64,000 nucleotides of DNA from NCBI GenBank assembly GCA_907163375.1, contig CAJQUW010007737.1, positions 248,001 to 312,000 on the forward strand, written 5' to 3'. The notes beneath the pieces are model-generated. The model saw nothing but the letters and a program-made list of their open reading frames with translations, searched no databases and was not told the origin of the DNA. Shown here one piece after another: positions 34,629 through 47,222 of this stretch; the stretch's first letter is position 1; every line of letters starts with the position of its first letter. Origin of the DNA: Prostheceraeus crozeri. Taxonomy: Eukaryota > Platyhelminthes > Polycladida > Euryleptidae. Position numbers and translations under genes: made by a program.

Positions 34629-34946
34629 ATGCGCTTGGAGAAGCGAGTGTTTAGGATTATCAATTCGATTGAGTTTCCTTCATTCATCGAAGTTGCCACA
34701 AAGATGTGTTACAAAATGATTTCATCAATTGAGGGGTCGTCTTCTCACCCCTTGTCTGTTATGTTCCAACCACATAATTGTCGACTAATTCGTTCTCAGT
34801 GCACTTTGCGTCCACCATTCGCAAAAACTGAACACTTTCGTTGTTCATTTATAAAATTTTGTATTCTATGATCTTGCACTTTTGTAATGCGTTCACCGAC
34901 TGTAACCATGTGAAGCAATAAAGATATTATTATTATTATAATGACA
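34629..34946 (+). pseudogene. 3' end of a LINE (L2/jockey-like) with (ATT)n tail
   Basis: An 80-codon frame reads R-L-E-K-R-V-F-R-I-I-N, then P-S-F-I-E-V-A, H-P-L and R-P-P-F-A-K-T-E-H-F-R-C-S-F-I, the order at the C-terminus of L2/CR1/jockey-type reverse transcriptases (K-R-x-L-R-I-I, P-S-L, H-P-L, R-T-x-R-F-x-x-S-F-I-P). It is followed by AATAAAG and a short (ATT)n run at about 34930. It is heavily 5'-truncated, so the clade is uncertain. Confidence 0.55.
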
Positions 34947-36381
34947 TGGTCGCAAAACTGCCAACTTAAATGTATCTATGAGGGCATTGAACACTCTATA
35001 AGGTATGGAAAAGTTAGACAATCAATCGAAATAGATTTCTATGAATGCTATTAGATGCACTGACATTCGAAAGCTTTGATGTTGAAGCATGTACTCAATG
35101 CATGCCTACTGAAGGCATGAGATTGAGAAATAAAATTGAAAGAGAAAAATGATGGTGAGTATAGAAAAGATGGCTTACAGTAGAGGCGTTTGGTTTTCAG
35201 CACTGAAGATGCTGCAACCGAAAAAACAGAAACTTTTTAATTTCTGAATTTTGGCAAAAGAATGATTTTAAGGTAGAGCAAGACACAAAGCGAGACTAAG
35301 TGTATGAAAGCTGTTCTACCGCTGGAAAAGGAAACTACCGAACGCTTATGACTTTGGCTATGCTCTGAATAAAAGAGCTTCATCCGAAATAGAGTTACGT
35401 AAGATGCAGAATGAACGATTGTCATATAAACAGTCCACAACGGTCTGCGTGAGGCCGGTTTGAGAAAACGGAGACCGTTTGTTGTGAGTACATAGGAGAT
35501 TGAAGGAAGGATTGGTTACGAAAAAATGCATGTGGAGAGAAATTTGCAGGAAGGTGATGTTTATGAACGTGAGTAAGTTTCGGAGATTGAAGAGTGAAAG
35601 GCGGATGCAACTCCATAAGAATGAATGAGCGAATGAAAGCTGAGAACTCCAGATAAGGCCTACAAAGTATAGGAAGTTAATTCAACTAATATGATGAGAG
35701 CGATGTGACTTTATGATCTTATTGAGTTACAAATTCTGGAATCTTTCGCGAAATTCAAAAAGCGTTATTACTTTCATTATACTGAGATGGCACCTTTTTC
35801 CAGTTTAATTAAATGTTGTTCCGTTCTATTTAAAACCTGTTCCATTCAATATAAAACATTCAGTTAAGAACGAGCTCTATTCTACTTCAAAAACAAAATT
35901 GCATAGAAACAATCAATTATATCATAATATTTCATGATATATGTACTTATGTACAACATGGAATCTGGTGAATAAAATAATAGGGATAATAATACCTCCT
36001 AATAAGAGGATCACAAAAAAACAATAAACAATGAAACATTTTATTTTAAAAGTGTTCATCAATTCACCAATGGAACACCGCATTGTAAGTCTTGTCGGAC
36101 CGGAGCGTTGACAGCCACATTCGATAACCACATCATCACATTATCGGATAAAATGAGTCATTCTTAGAAATCTAACAACAGCAAAAGTAACGATATTCAG
36201 ATCGGTTTCACGCGGCATCATACACGCACACACTTTTTGAGTGCGTGATCCACACGTTTTTATGCTAAGATACCCGCTCGCTCCGTGTGTTTGGTATGAA
36301 TAGCAGCAGATAATATCAAGTGCTGAGTTAGTTAGTCTATTTCATTCGGTAAAGTTTCTCGAAGTATACGAAGACGAAATC
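34947..36381. other. No recognisable gene; gene C upstream region
   Basis: No gene recognised. The 300 bp before gene C has no clear TATA box. Confidence 0.45.
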
Positions 36382-39300
36382 ATGACTTCCCATGCAATGT
36401 CAACGTCAATAAGCTCCGGTGCATCTGACACAGACACAGACATGAGTGAACTGAAGAAAGTGGTATTGACTGTTTGAAAGACTTGCGATCCATCGTGGTC
36501 GGAGAGTGGATCACCACTCCTCAGAACGGAAATGATAACTTGATATTAAACAATACATGCAAATATTTATGCCTTGATGAATCAGAAATATCATCAATTT
36601 ATCAGGTTTCCTTCGATGTTAACATCTCTATTTTCATAATTCACTATTGAAAATATCACTGCTTATCTACAGATTAATTACTTTTCCTGACTTACGCAAG
36701 AGAAACGTTTATTGAAGCATAGTAAGAGGTTTTGATATGCGCATATTTCGTTATATTAAAAGGTGACACACATTTTTGGGATTATTGTAGTTATAGTTAG
36801 CCTTTGAGGCTTATACTGGTTTTTATTGACCAGCTATGGCGTGATATAAATCGAGCCGTAGGCGAGGATTTTAGGAGAAATCTTTCCGGACTATAGATGG
36901 ACTAACAGACTTACGCGTAAGCTTTTCTCAAGTAGGCAGTTCTAGATGAAATAAACATATATTTTAAACGTCGCATTGACTCGCATGTGTACTGGTAAAT
37001 TTTACTTCGACATGCTCTTTAGTCTCTGTGGCACTGTTAAAGGGGCACCAAAAGTAATCAGAAGTCGGCAAAAAAGGCATTTGGGCTAAAAGTGTCACAT
37101 TTCACAAAGCTCCAAAAGTATCGTCCAAGCCCCAGTAGTGGGGGAGAAGTGGTGTTAAAATATGCTGTTTGGAAAAATTTCCTTTTTCAGCAGCAGGAAC
37201 GAAGAGTCGAATTTTTTTGTATCACAAGGGTTTGATGGGACTCCGACTACGGATCGCAAGCAAAGTCTTAAAAATATGTTTTTGTGAAGTTTTAAAACAG
37301 AAGGATGTGATGTTTCTTGTTTTAGCAATTTACACGTGCTACCTACGATCTCTTTATGACCTGTGAATAACGTCTGTTCTCGTTTCAATCTCATTTTAAT
37401 CGGTATCGAAATAATGTGTTTCTCAAACAATACCCAAAAAGCAGCAAATTACATAGAAAATGTCTCGACTAGCTTCAATGTTTCATTAAATTTGTATTAT
37501 GAAGATAAAAATCAAGAGGAAACAACTGCCGTTTTATTTACAAGATAATTTTTATAACCTTTATTTTCGCATTACCAATTTTCACATGTAATATTGTATG
37601 TGATATAAATATCATTTATATCGACCTTGTGCTTGTTGCCCACTTAATTTTTGCGGGATATTTATGACACACATATTTACGGAAGGTCACTATGTTTATC
37701 ATTTGTGCCACTATTACAAGCGACAACCTCTTGATGCAGTTGTCAAAAGGGTTTATATGCAAAATACTAATTTTCTCTACTAGACATCGATGTTGTTTTG
37801 TTCTGTTTCAATGTACCTGCATGGTGCTCAGTTAATACTGAGTCTGCGCAGTTAGTAACACAAATTATCGACCATGTATTCCTGCATTTCTGAGCTCATT
37901 TATCCGTTGCTGACAAGTGGTATCCAGAAATACACGGCCTGGAAAAATACTATCGACACAGAATTTCATTTTAGTTTCGTCGGTTCATCAATTCTTCAAG
38001 TTATGTTTTCACTATTCAGGAATTATATTTTTGATTTCACTATTCACTTTACCGGATTCATTAAAGATTATATTGTAAATTGATGAAGCACACGCTCACA
38101 CAAATTGATAAAGAATCCTGCTTGTGTCATAGAAGTAGTTGAAGGAAGACAGTTGCTATCTACTTAATTTCGATGATTTCTGCTTCAGATGATAGACGGC
38201 GTCAAAGTCGAAGCATTTGAAATATCGGATCAACCAGAGGAAGGTGAGTAAATAATGAAATGACGCGGTTTTTGAACACGTAGAGCTGCCAAATCTTCAT
38301 CCAAGGCGGGTGTGACAATGTGACGTATTACAAGACGACCAGAAATTAATATGTGGGGCAGGGGTGACGGGTACAGCACGTTGGAGACTTAGCTTATTCA
38401 AGTGAATATCGCAGTGTGCAGTGTCCTTCATTCTTCTTGATCGCATGGCCATTGTCATTAAGTTTCGAATGGTGGGAGCAATTCACACAGCTTGATAATG
38501 TGAAGATGCTGTGTGTAATTCACGAAAGGTGTTTGATAATCTTCTTGGTGCATGTGTTATTAATACGTAGCATACAGTTACATTAGTACGTAGCATACAC
38601 ATACTCTTTCTTGTATTTAGGGGTGATTGTACTCGATTGATAGATCTCTTATGTCATGTGCTTTCAAATCACAGACAAGCTCTATTATGAGACAAAATTT
38701 CTGTCACATAAGGGTTCTTTCTACTGAACGAACTATACATGCAGAGCATATTCCTTTAATATTCGTTTCACGAATACAAAGATCAATTCAACGTCTCATA
38801 TTCTCAAACACTCGATGAATTTCCTCGTGCCTGATAGCGTCACTTTGCTGTTGGTTGCTTTCTCTCAACTCTTGCACATTTCGTGACTTGTTTCGGCAAC
38901 CCTGCTTCACCGCTACCCACCAGCAAAAGTCCAAGACACTCAAGCCCAGGGATGTCGGATGCCAAATTCCTCTAGAGTTAACTCTTGTTTGGAATATTTC
39001 CCTCAAATATCGAAGTGATGAATTAGCGGTATGCGCAGTTGCTACATCTTGTTGGAAATAAGCAGTCTAATTTTCATCGTCACTTAATTCGTCGACGAGC
39101 GAAGCAATAAATTTGCCAAATTGTTTTTGCAATAATAAGTGAATATCGGTCCAAGCATTCGTCTTCTTGACATGAGAGAATGTAGTGGCTTCTCAACAAA
39201 TTCGTGTGGATCTTCCCTAGACCATGTTCGGGAATTCTGGCTGCTAGCATACTCTGATAGATGAAACCAGGCTTCATCAGAAAAAAGTCTTGCCGGGCAC

Positions 39301-42214
39301 ATTATTTTCATTTAGATATTCCTTGAACCAAAAACAGTACTGAAGACGCTTGTTATGATCGGCATCCTTCAATTAATGTTGGCAAGAGATGCGGTACGGA
39401 CATGGGCCTATATATGTTCTTTCTTGGAACAGGATGAGCGGCCCCGAGAGATAGACCCACATCTTGGGAAAAGGTCAGCATCTGTCGGTACGGGAGGTTC
39501 TTCAAAGTCATGTTTCAAAAAGAAAAACGGTCTCTCCCTTTGTTTCGACACGTAGTGTTTATTTTTGTAAATGACAATAAAAACCCGACGCGTTTCGTCC
39601 TGTGGACAGTGTCAAGGGTGCTGGCGGTTCTTGTGAGATTACAAAAGTATTATATACTGCCTGCTGTGTAATGGGAACTCATCAGATCAGTTCATGACGA
39701 CGGTTTATTTTTGGCATGTTCAACGCAATACAGCGTGCTTCGGCCATCTTAGTTGTAATCGCTGTTCTTTGCTTATCAATGATGGTGCAGTTGAAATTAT
39801 TAATGGTCATCACTTCATCGGAATGTACTGTTAAATTATGTTCACTAAGGGCGCTTTTTCTGTCTCTGTTTCTCAAGCTGCGTTCATGTTCTTGAACTCG
39901 ATATCGGAAGGGTCTACACGTTTGACCAATGTAAAACTCGTGACATAGCAAGCACGTGAACTTATAAACCAAGTGCTTGTCAGTACATCTGTACTTCGGT
40001 CCAATGTCTTTACATACATAGCATGCGCAGTCATTTTTATTATCTAATTTATTGCTAACAGAAGAAATGAGTTTATTGCCTGGTTTGGATGTGATCCTGA
40101 TTGGCAGGTTATATTTACGTTTTAATTTATTTAATTTACGGTCGCAACTATCGCTGACAAAGTTAAGAGCAAGCGTAATTGAATCTTGATTTTTATTTTT
40201 TGCTTTATTGTTTTTTCTGTCATTAGAAAAATGAAAACCATTTATTTTCGAGTCTATTTTTCATAACAGCTAGAGATTCACTCGCGTTGTTATTGTCTGA
40301 GCAGCGACTTTGAACGTATCTTACACTATTCTTCACAAAGTTGATTTAATGTGATTGTCTTTAATATGATTCTTTAACAAATACTTAAAGATAAATATGA
40401 TATTGTGCCAAAAATGTATAAAAGATACATAGACGACATAATCGTAGGCCCTTTCTCGAGATTCGACCACGATGCTTTTTCAAAAATCCTCAACATATTT
40501 AATTCCATTAACAAGAAAATCAAATTTACTATCGAAATCCCAAAAGATAGTTTTCTTAATTTTCTTGATCTAAGTATTTCGATAAAAAACAAGATTAATT
40601 TTAAGTGGTTTAGCAAACCTTGTCATTCAGGCATCACCCTTAAAAAAGATAGTTGGCTCTCGAATCATATTAAAGACAACTTTGTGAAGAATAGTGTAAG
40701 ATACGTTCAAAGTCGCTGCTCAGACAATAACAACGCGAGTGAATCTCTAGCTGTTATGAAAAATAGACTCGAAAATAAATGGTTTTCATTTTTCTAATGA
40801 CAGAAAAAACAATAAAGCAAAAAATAAAAATCAAGATTCAATTACGCTTGCTCTTAACTTTGTCAGCGATAGTTGCGACCGTAAATTAAATAAATTAAAA
40901 CGTAAATATAACCTGCCAATCAGGATCACATCCAAACCAGGCAATAAACTCATTTCTTCTGTTAGCAATAAATTAGATAATAAAAATGACTGCGCATGCT
41001 ATGTATGTAAAGACATTGGACCGAAGTACAGATGTACTGACAAGCACTTGGTTTATAAGTTCACGTGCTTGCTATGTCTTGGGAAAAGCAACGCATCGAC
41101 TAGTTAGGGCTATGAGTCACAGCTTCAGAAATGACATTGACTTTTTGATCAGTTAAGATTAATGGTCGATCTGAGCCGGTTGGATCGTGCACCGAGCTAG
41201 CTTCTCTGAACTCACTGATTGGACTCCAATCAGCATTTCGATGAGGCAAATCAGTTGTAGGAAGTTTTTCTAAATCTCATTTTTCACTTCATTAGTATAT
41301 TCCCCTTTAGAGCGGAAAACATATTCGACCAAGAAGATTCTCTCTCGCATTGACAGCACCATTCTTAGCTTCTAAATGCAACGTACTGATCTTTAGCGAG
41401 TTAGTAGCTGACAGATGTGAAGTAAAATTCAAATTCCAAATCATGTTGAATGTCACAAGCCTCTCAATTACGCTTCTCAAACGAGGCAGTGGCTCTGTGC
41501 ATTTGCTAGATATCTACAATTGTAGGATTACGACTATTTTCCTAGGAAAAACACAGTTAAGAAGAGGTGCAGAGTGACTTTATGAACACACTGTAGTTGG
41601 ATACTGCTTCCTGAAAACATAAAACACTTCGTCTTTTTTCAGAGATTGCCGGAGCGGAACCTTACAACAATGAACGTGTGATGAAAGTCTCTAAAAACAG
41701 AACCGAATCATGTGTTGCACGTCCTTGCGAAATTTGTGGCAGTATGCTGAAGGGAAACACCGCGATGAAGAGACATCTTCGCATTCATAGTGGTGAACGG
41801 CCTTATTCTTGTCATATTTGTGCGAAATCTTTTACTCAAAGCTCTACATTGAAGAATCATTTGCGCACTCATAATGAAGATCGACCTTATTCCTGTCCAG
41901 TTTGTGGTAATGCATTCAAAGTTTATTCCAACATGAAAATGCATCTGAAAACGCACTTAGGTGAACGTCCATACAGTTGTCACATATGTGATAAATCTTT
42001 TGTGCATAAATACATTCTGACTCGTCATTTGAATATTCATACAGATGAGCGACCTCATTCTTGCAGTCTATGTAGCAAGACATTCAAAAGAAATTTTGAT
42101 CTTAAAGTTCATTTGGAGATGCATACAAATGAGCGACCCTACTCATGTGATACCTGCGGGAAAATGTTCAAACAAAAAAGTGTTCTCATTACTCATTTTC
42201 GTGTTCATCAGTGA
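36382..42214 (+). CDS. Gene C: 6-finger C2H2 protein
   Basis: Spliced model: 36382-36459 (or to 36462), 38189-38243, 41643-42214; 705 nt, 234 aa. Exon 1 codes a Ser/Thr/Asp-rich start (26 residues) and is the least certain, because its donor (GTGGTA or GTATTG) is weak; translation could begin at the ATG that opens exon 2. Exon 2 has V-K-V-E (31-34 of the full model) and ends in phase 1. The last exon holds six evenly spaced fingers (73-93, 101-121, 129-149, 157-177, 185-205, 213-233) with linkers of the x-x-E/D-R-P-Y/H type, and the protein stops one residue after the last His. Intron 2 contains a mariner relic and an inverted Penelope-like pair. AATAAA candidates are at 43591 and 43712. Confidence 0.8.
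38788..39500 (-). pseudogene. Mariner-type transposase relic in gene C intron 2
   Basis: Minus-strand pieces in three frames: D-A-D-H-N-K-R-L-Q-Y-C, then F-K-E-Y-L, the first Asp box F-S-D-E-A-W-F-H-L-S, then E-K-P-L-H-S-L, then Y-F-Q-Q-D with A-T-A-H-T-A-N, then V-L-D-F-C-W-W, and lastly H-R-V-F-E-N-M-R-R. I count 38 residues between the second and third Asp in the decayed frame. It is a different lineage from the element at 5498-6874. No terminal inverted repeats were found. Confidence 0.75.
39555..40372 (-). pseudogene. Penelope-like element, GIY-YIG part (minus copy)
   Basis: The ORF 39972-39682 begins with the GIY-YIG nuclease motif (V-Y-K-F-T-C-x-x-C, F-Y-I-G-Q-T-C-R-P-F-R, R-V-Q-E-H-E-R). 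Upstream in the same orientation (to 40372) is the linker with basic and Cys residues (D-C-A-C-Y-V-C-K-D), interrupted by a stop. The 3' part to about 39555 has CTGTCCACAGGACGAAACGC, a stem-loop with GAAA of the kind found at Penelope-like ends. The copy is cut at 40372, where the inverted plus-strand copy begins. Confidence 0.8.
39942..41078. repeat. Large near-perfect inverted repeat, arms 431 and 417 bp
   Basis: 39942-40372 is the reverse complement of 40662-41078, with a single 14-bp extra segment in the left arm (near 40341-40354) and almost no other differences by eye. The 289-bp spacer contains reverse transcriptase sequence present only in the plus orientation. Confidence 0.9.
40390..41078 (+). 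pseudogene. Penelope-like element, reverse transcriptase part (plus copy)
   Basis: The ORF 40405-40797 carries the reverse transcriptase catalytic box Y-K-R-Y-I-D-D-I followed by F-L-N-F-L-D-L-S-I, typical of the palm domain of Penelope-like elements. It continues after a stop or frameshift near 40797 into the linker (N-F-V-S-D-S-C-D-R-K, D-C-A-C-Y-V-C-K-D) and breaks off at 41078 just as the GIY-YIG domain begins. Its last 417 bp are the inverted duplicate of the minus copy. Confidence 0.8.
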
Positions 42215-44130
42215 AAATAATGATGTGCTTAAATAAGGATCACAATCTCGAAACAGTATTATTACCCTGGCGTGTTTGGAACAATTTTTTGAAGTTGATG
42301 AAATTTATGAAAACCTGTGTCGATATAGAAACATGTGCAGACTTTTTACAATTTGTTCAGCAGTCACAGCGGCAGTTGATTCACATATTCAGTCGGGAAA
42401 CATATTTAATTTTCATTTTTGATATGACTACTAATATGAGTCAAAAATGTATTCGATCAATGAGCATGAACTGAAAAGTGAGCTGCTGTGATTGGATACA
42501 GCAGACACACACCTTCGCGTGATAGCTGGTCAGATTGGTCTGAAACTCGATTTTGATAAACCAGTCCAGGGAAAGCCTCGATGTAATCGGAATATTCTTA
42601 GCAACATCTAAAACCTAAGTTTCTGTTAGAAACTTGTTTTGGAAATTCGATTCTCATGCTGTTCAGATGGATTTAATTAGCGAAGAGCGTTCCTGCTATT
42701 TGAATTTTATTTTCAGACTTTCCCTGAGAGCTCTGTCGTGAATATTTTTTAGGACGATTTTGATTTCACATTGCATTGTCACGTGTCAGTCGAGATCGTA
42801 AAATTTTAAATCTCATGAACTTGCACTGATTTCGCTGCATATAAATTCAAGCATTTAAATTCAGATTATTTATTGCACGATTTTATCCATGTGGATTTCA
42901 AGATATTTTATTTCTTTTGACGAGAGATTTTTCAAAAGCGCTGCCGTCAGAGTTCAAATTGATTCGCTCTTTAGAGAAATGTGATACACACCTGAACAAC
43001 TTATCGAATTTTCATAAAATTTTGTATGTACGATAAAATGCATTCATCTACACTGCTATGCATTGGAGTTAAGTTTCATGGCTTGTGGTTTTGTGTGATT
43101 CGTTTTTTGCATTTCCATGTTTCAGAACATTTTATGTTCTTACCCTTCGCATCCGAAGGGGAAGTCATGAAGAAATGTCATTTGTAATATCCTCCACTGT
43201 ACTGTGGCTCTACATGAGTGATCAGTTAATCAGTCAACGAATTTTTTTGAGAAATTCGAGTAGGGACACTGCCCGGGTTCCGTACCAAAGCAGAATATCA
43301 ATTTCAAGTGGGTGTGATGTGCACTGTGTTTTAACTAGCAGACATCTGTTAAATTAATTACATCCGTGTGCAACAGGGAGGCTCTAGAATAGGCAATTCT
43401 AGTACACAGCAGATTATGCATGGATGATTGCACGTTTTACTTGTTCGTACGATCGAATGCTATTTTTCAAGAAATGGAGTCAATAATAGAAATGAATGCT
43501 TTTTATGTTAATGTCGGATAACTTAGAATTTTCGACTCCTTGGGGTGACGAATGGACCGATTATTAATGTTGCATCTACTAGTTCGAGAGAATAAAGCGT
43601 TGACGAGACTCAATTCTCTGTATCAGACAAAGTGAATGATCATGTTATTCGATCAAACTATGCATTATCATCGTTGTAAAGCACTGCAGTAACTCTTTTG
43701 TTAATGAAATCAATAAAGTTTTATATATTTTTCATCAATTTTGTTTTCACTAGTGCGTTCGTTGTTTCATGCGATTAAGCTTTTTAATAATCTTCAATGG
43801 TTTTTGTCATTTTCAATTGCTGTACATATCTGACCGATAACATGAACCTTCAACACTCAAAATTACTGCTGCAAAGAATTGCTTATTAATTGATACCGCA
43901 CAATCAAAGTCGCCATAATTGATTAAATTTATGATTTAATCTACAACTGGATTGGAGCGAGCGCCTAAATATATAAAACTGTCATCATAGAAGTTTTGAA
44001 GCCTTCCTTTGAGCTCATAAATGTTTGATTCCATAAGGAACAGCAGCAGTGACCGGGTTGAGAGTACTTTGACATAAGCATAGAAAATTTTTCATTCTTC
44101 CTTTAGCTCATCTCAGAGTTAAAAGGAGTA
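42215..44130. other. Gene C 3' flank; no other gene recognised
   Basis: Short ORFs only. AATAAA occurs at 43591 and 43712, possible but distant poly(A) signals for gene C. Confidence 0.45.
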
Positions 44131-44750
44131 TACAGCAGTGTTCGGATTTACTAACATATTTTCGTAGCACGGCGAAGTTTCCTATTTATTATAGAGAAAC
44201 TTGTTCGGATTTAGTAACGTCGAATTTAGTAACAATTCTTATTTGCACCATTGATGAAATCGTTCGAGTATTGTAACATGTTGACCACCTGCGAACGAGA
44301 AGTATTTGTGCACACGTGCCCTTCCCTTCGGCGATTCAGATTTAATTGAGATAAAACCATTGATAACCTTAACAGATGTTATCTGAGGAAGCTGGTGTGC
44401 AGACTAAGTCAAGAGCGTGTTACGATCATCAGTTGCATTGATAACTCACATCCCATCCCTCTCGATTCAAGCGCAAGTTAAGCATTGATGTAGGAGTTTA
44501 GCAGGTTAGTGGACTTCCCTAACTTTCTCGCTGCCGCGGTGAACCTGATGACCGTTTGTGCGAGACGAGGGATTGTGCCCCGCGCCCATGTCATCACATT
44601 TTGACAATTGATAAGTTGCTCATTCGAATTTGACTGATAATGATCTAAGAAAGAGCCTCTCTGAACACACCTGGGATGTCACTTTATAAAGTGTGAATGA
44701 TAATTGTTTGCACGATGGATCAGATAGGCTGTCAGAGACTCCAAAATCTT

Positions 44751-45204
44751 CCCACTACAAAAAGATTCGTCGGAAAGACGTCGGAACGAGGTATGGTAGT
44801 CGGGAAAAGGTCGGGAAATTTTTTTGACCCTTAACATGCTAATTCTGACCTCATTTCTTTGAATTTAAGCAGAAATTATGATAAAAATGGCTTTTTTGAT
44901 TGAGTTAATTGTAGCAAGACATTGAAGACGTGCGGATATGATTGTGATGATATTGATTACAGTACTCAAACAAGCTTCAGAAAGGGAAAGGAAAATATAT
45001 AACACTCAATTCCTGATCAATTGACGTTTTCATGTAATTCCATAGACATCCTACTTGTGAAATAGCAGATAGGAGGCCTAGGGTGTCTTTTTTATAATGA
45101 GACTTCGGTTTCCGACGTCGTACCGACCATCGGCCATGCGGACATTCTGTTCCTCGGAACGAGTTCGTTTTCGACGTCGTACCGACGTATCTTTTTGTAG
45201 TGGG
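44751..45204. mobile_element. 454-bp MITE nested in the pogo element
   Basis: The ends CCCACTACAAAAAGATTCGT and the inverted match ending CTTTTTGTAGTGGG pair over about 35 bp. The subterminal parts are rich in ACGTCGG/CCGACGT repeats. Only a TT on both sides is compatible with a target duplication, so the superfamily is unclear. Confidence 0.75.
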
Positions 45205-45314
45205 TTGATGTGTACTTGACAAAACTTACGTCAATGAATTTAAGATCTATCACCGGCTTTTAATCAAACCCGAAGGAAACACATCATCACAACCTTAGTC
45301 TGTGTGCACGCACC

Positions 45315-46084
45315 ATGTCTCCACCTACGAACAAGCGAACTCGACTATCACTTTCGGACAAATATTCTGTTATTCTCGATTTGAATAAAGGTGTGAAATC
45401 TTCGACGATTCAGTTAAGCGATTAAATATTTCGCATTCTCTTGTTTCTGTTATCAAGAAAAACATAAGGATGCTATATTAAAACAGTTCGAGGCTGGTGA
45501 AAAGCACACTCAAAAGTCAAGTTAAGAAATGCAACTACGAAGAACTCGATCGACTGCTTCTCGAATGGTTTGAACAGGCATCAACGGCGAATCTACAAGG
45601 ATTAACGGGTTTCGTTCTACAGCAACAAGCACTCAAACTTGCTGCTAAAGCAAATTTAGTGGATTTCGACGAAGAAAAAATTGACATTAATTGGATCAAT
45701 CGCTTCAAGAAAAGACATTCCATCGTGTCTAAAATTCAGCATGGAGAAGCGTCATCTGTGGATCCTAACGACGTTGCTTATTGGCAGGAAGAGAGCTTAC
45801 CAGAGATTCGACGTGCATTTCCTAGCAAGGACATTTTCAATGTTGACGAATGTGGACTTATGTGGAAGTTGCTACCAAATAGAACACTGGCATTCAGGGA
45901 AGAAAAGTGCAGTGGAGGCAAGCATGCCAAGGACAGGATAACTGTCTTAGTAGGAGCCAGTGCCGAAGGAGAAAAACTGCCATTACTTATCATCGGTAAG
46001 TCAAGAATGCCTCGTGCGTTCCTCGTGCTATATCCTATAGTGTTTATGCTTAGTAACACTAATTGGTCATATTCTTGCTATTGA
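45315..46084 (+). pseudogene. pogo/Tigger-type transposase, broken and C-terminally deleted
   Basis: It starts with ATG at 45315 and the CENP-B-type helix-turn-helix (K-R-T-R-L-S-L-S-D-K-Y-S-V-I-L-D-L). The frame breaks near 45415 and again near 45500, then stays open with the second DNA-binding half (W-I-N-R-F-K-K-R-H) and the start of the DDE domain. The first catalytic Asp is in N-V-D-E-C-G-L, followed by K-D-R-I-T-V-L and L-P-L-L-I-I-G-K-S-R. After about 46020 the rest of the DDE domain, with the other two catalytic residues, is missing. Confidence 0.85.
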
Positions 46085-46215
46085 TTGAATCTTTGTACCA
46101 TTATTTCATTGAAATATCATCAGTGACATTGAAAATTCGGGTTTAGTAACAATTTAGATTTAGTAACATATTTTACCTGCACGATGGCATGTTACTAAAT
46201 CCGAACACTACTGTA

Positions 46216-47152
46216 TTTTAAAAGTGCTAATTATTATTTTTTATCCGTACCTGAAGGAGATGAATTGCCAAATGGTAACTGAAGCATCTTGCACATAATA
46301 ATTAATAATGCATCTTGAAAATACTGGTCTAGCTCTAAAATTCTCTCCTAGCCTTTCGGTAAAACCTTCCTGGCTCATTTCTGTGTCAATGGGGGGGGGC
46401 AGAGAAATTCAGTAAGATTTCGCATTATGCGAATGATCTGGTGACTCATTATATAAGATTATAGCACTTTCTACATGTAGTTTACCAAAATAATTGCTTC
46501 GCTAAACCATGGTCGGGGTATCCACATGAGCCCCTCCTATAGGCAACCATGCATGATTTCTAAGTTTATTCTTAGCATACTCCAGCCGACGATTCTCGAG
46601 GTGTTTTTATTGCCTCGAGATTCATGTGAATTGCACTTCGATCGAGCTGTAAGTTAGTGACAAAAAGTCTTTTATCATTTGCTGTTGAATGGCGAAACCT
46701 ATGTCTCGTTATAAAATCCGGACGCATTAGCCTGTAGCATTTCTTGTGAACGCTCTTGATATAAGTCGTTCCCGTTCGAAAAGAATTACCTATATGGGAT
46801 CTGATTGAGGAAACTTCAGTGGCTCTATCATGGATGTGCGACATAACACCAATTCGCACGAATGATGATCGACACCAGTGCGGTCAGAGAGCTTCCAGCG
46901 ACTTGGCGTTGCATAAGCCAAAGCTCGATCTCTCCTCTACGTTGTACGGAGCTCGAGTACCATTTCTTTTGTACTTAGCTGTAGACCTTTTAACATTTTA
47001 GTATGTTTGAATAATACTCTAATAATAAATAACAAAAAAAATATTAATAAATAATACTCTAATTGCCTGGGATCTGACATGAAAATGCTTAGAGGATTGC
47101 TATAATCAAGCTTTAATTATTTACGCTAGGTTTAGCTCACATTTCCGCAACA
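46216..47152. other. No recognisable gene
   Basis: A minus-strand ORF of 95 codons (46859-46572) has no recognisable domain. A G-run lies at about 46390. Confidence 0.45.
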
Positions 47153-47222
47153 CTACCCGGTGAAAAAAAACTCGGTAAATTGTCGGGAAGCCGGCTGCCC
47201 GACAGTTTTTTTCACCGGGTAG
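47153..47222. repeat. 70-bp two-stem hairpin
   Basis: CTACCCGGTGAAAAAAA at the left is perfectly mirrored by TTTTTTTCACCGGGTAG at the right (47206-47222). Inside is a second stem, GTCGGG with CCCGAC, around AAGCCGGCTG. A very short, recent-looking foldback element. Confidence 0.85.

Larger units (their letters stand above)
44133..46213 (+). mobile_element. pogo-type element with terminal repeats
   Basis: The ends CAGCAGTGTTCGGATTTACT and the inverted match to AGTAAATCCGAACACTACTG-like sequence at 46190-46213 form terminal repeats of about 25 bp, flanked by TA (44131-44132, 46214-46215). The TTCGGATTTAGTAAC motif is repeated several times just inside both ends. The 2081-bp element contains a broken transposase (45315-46084) and a nested 454-bp MITE (44751-45204). 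Confidence 0.88.

Noticed and set aside
39660..39690. CTGATGAG hammerhead box on the minus strand
   Set aside because: It is created by the end of the Penelope-like ORF and is not followed by a stem and GAAA at the right distance.
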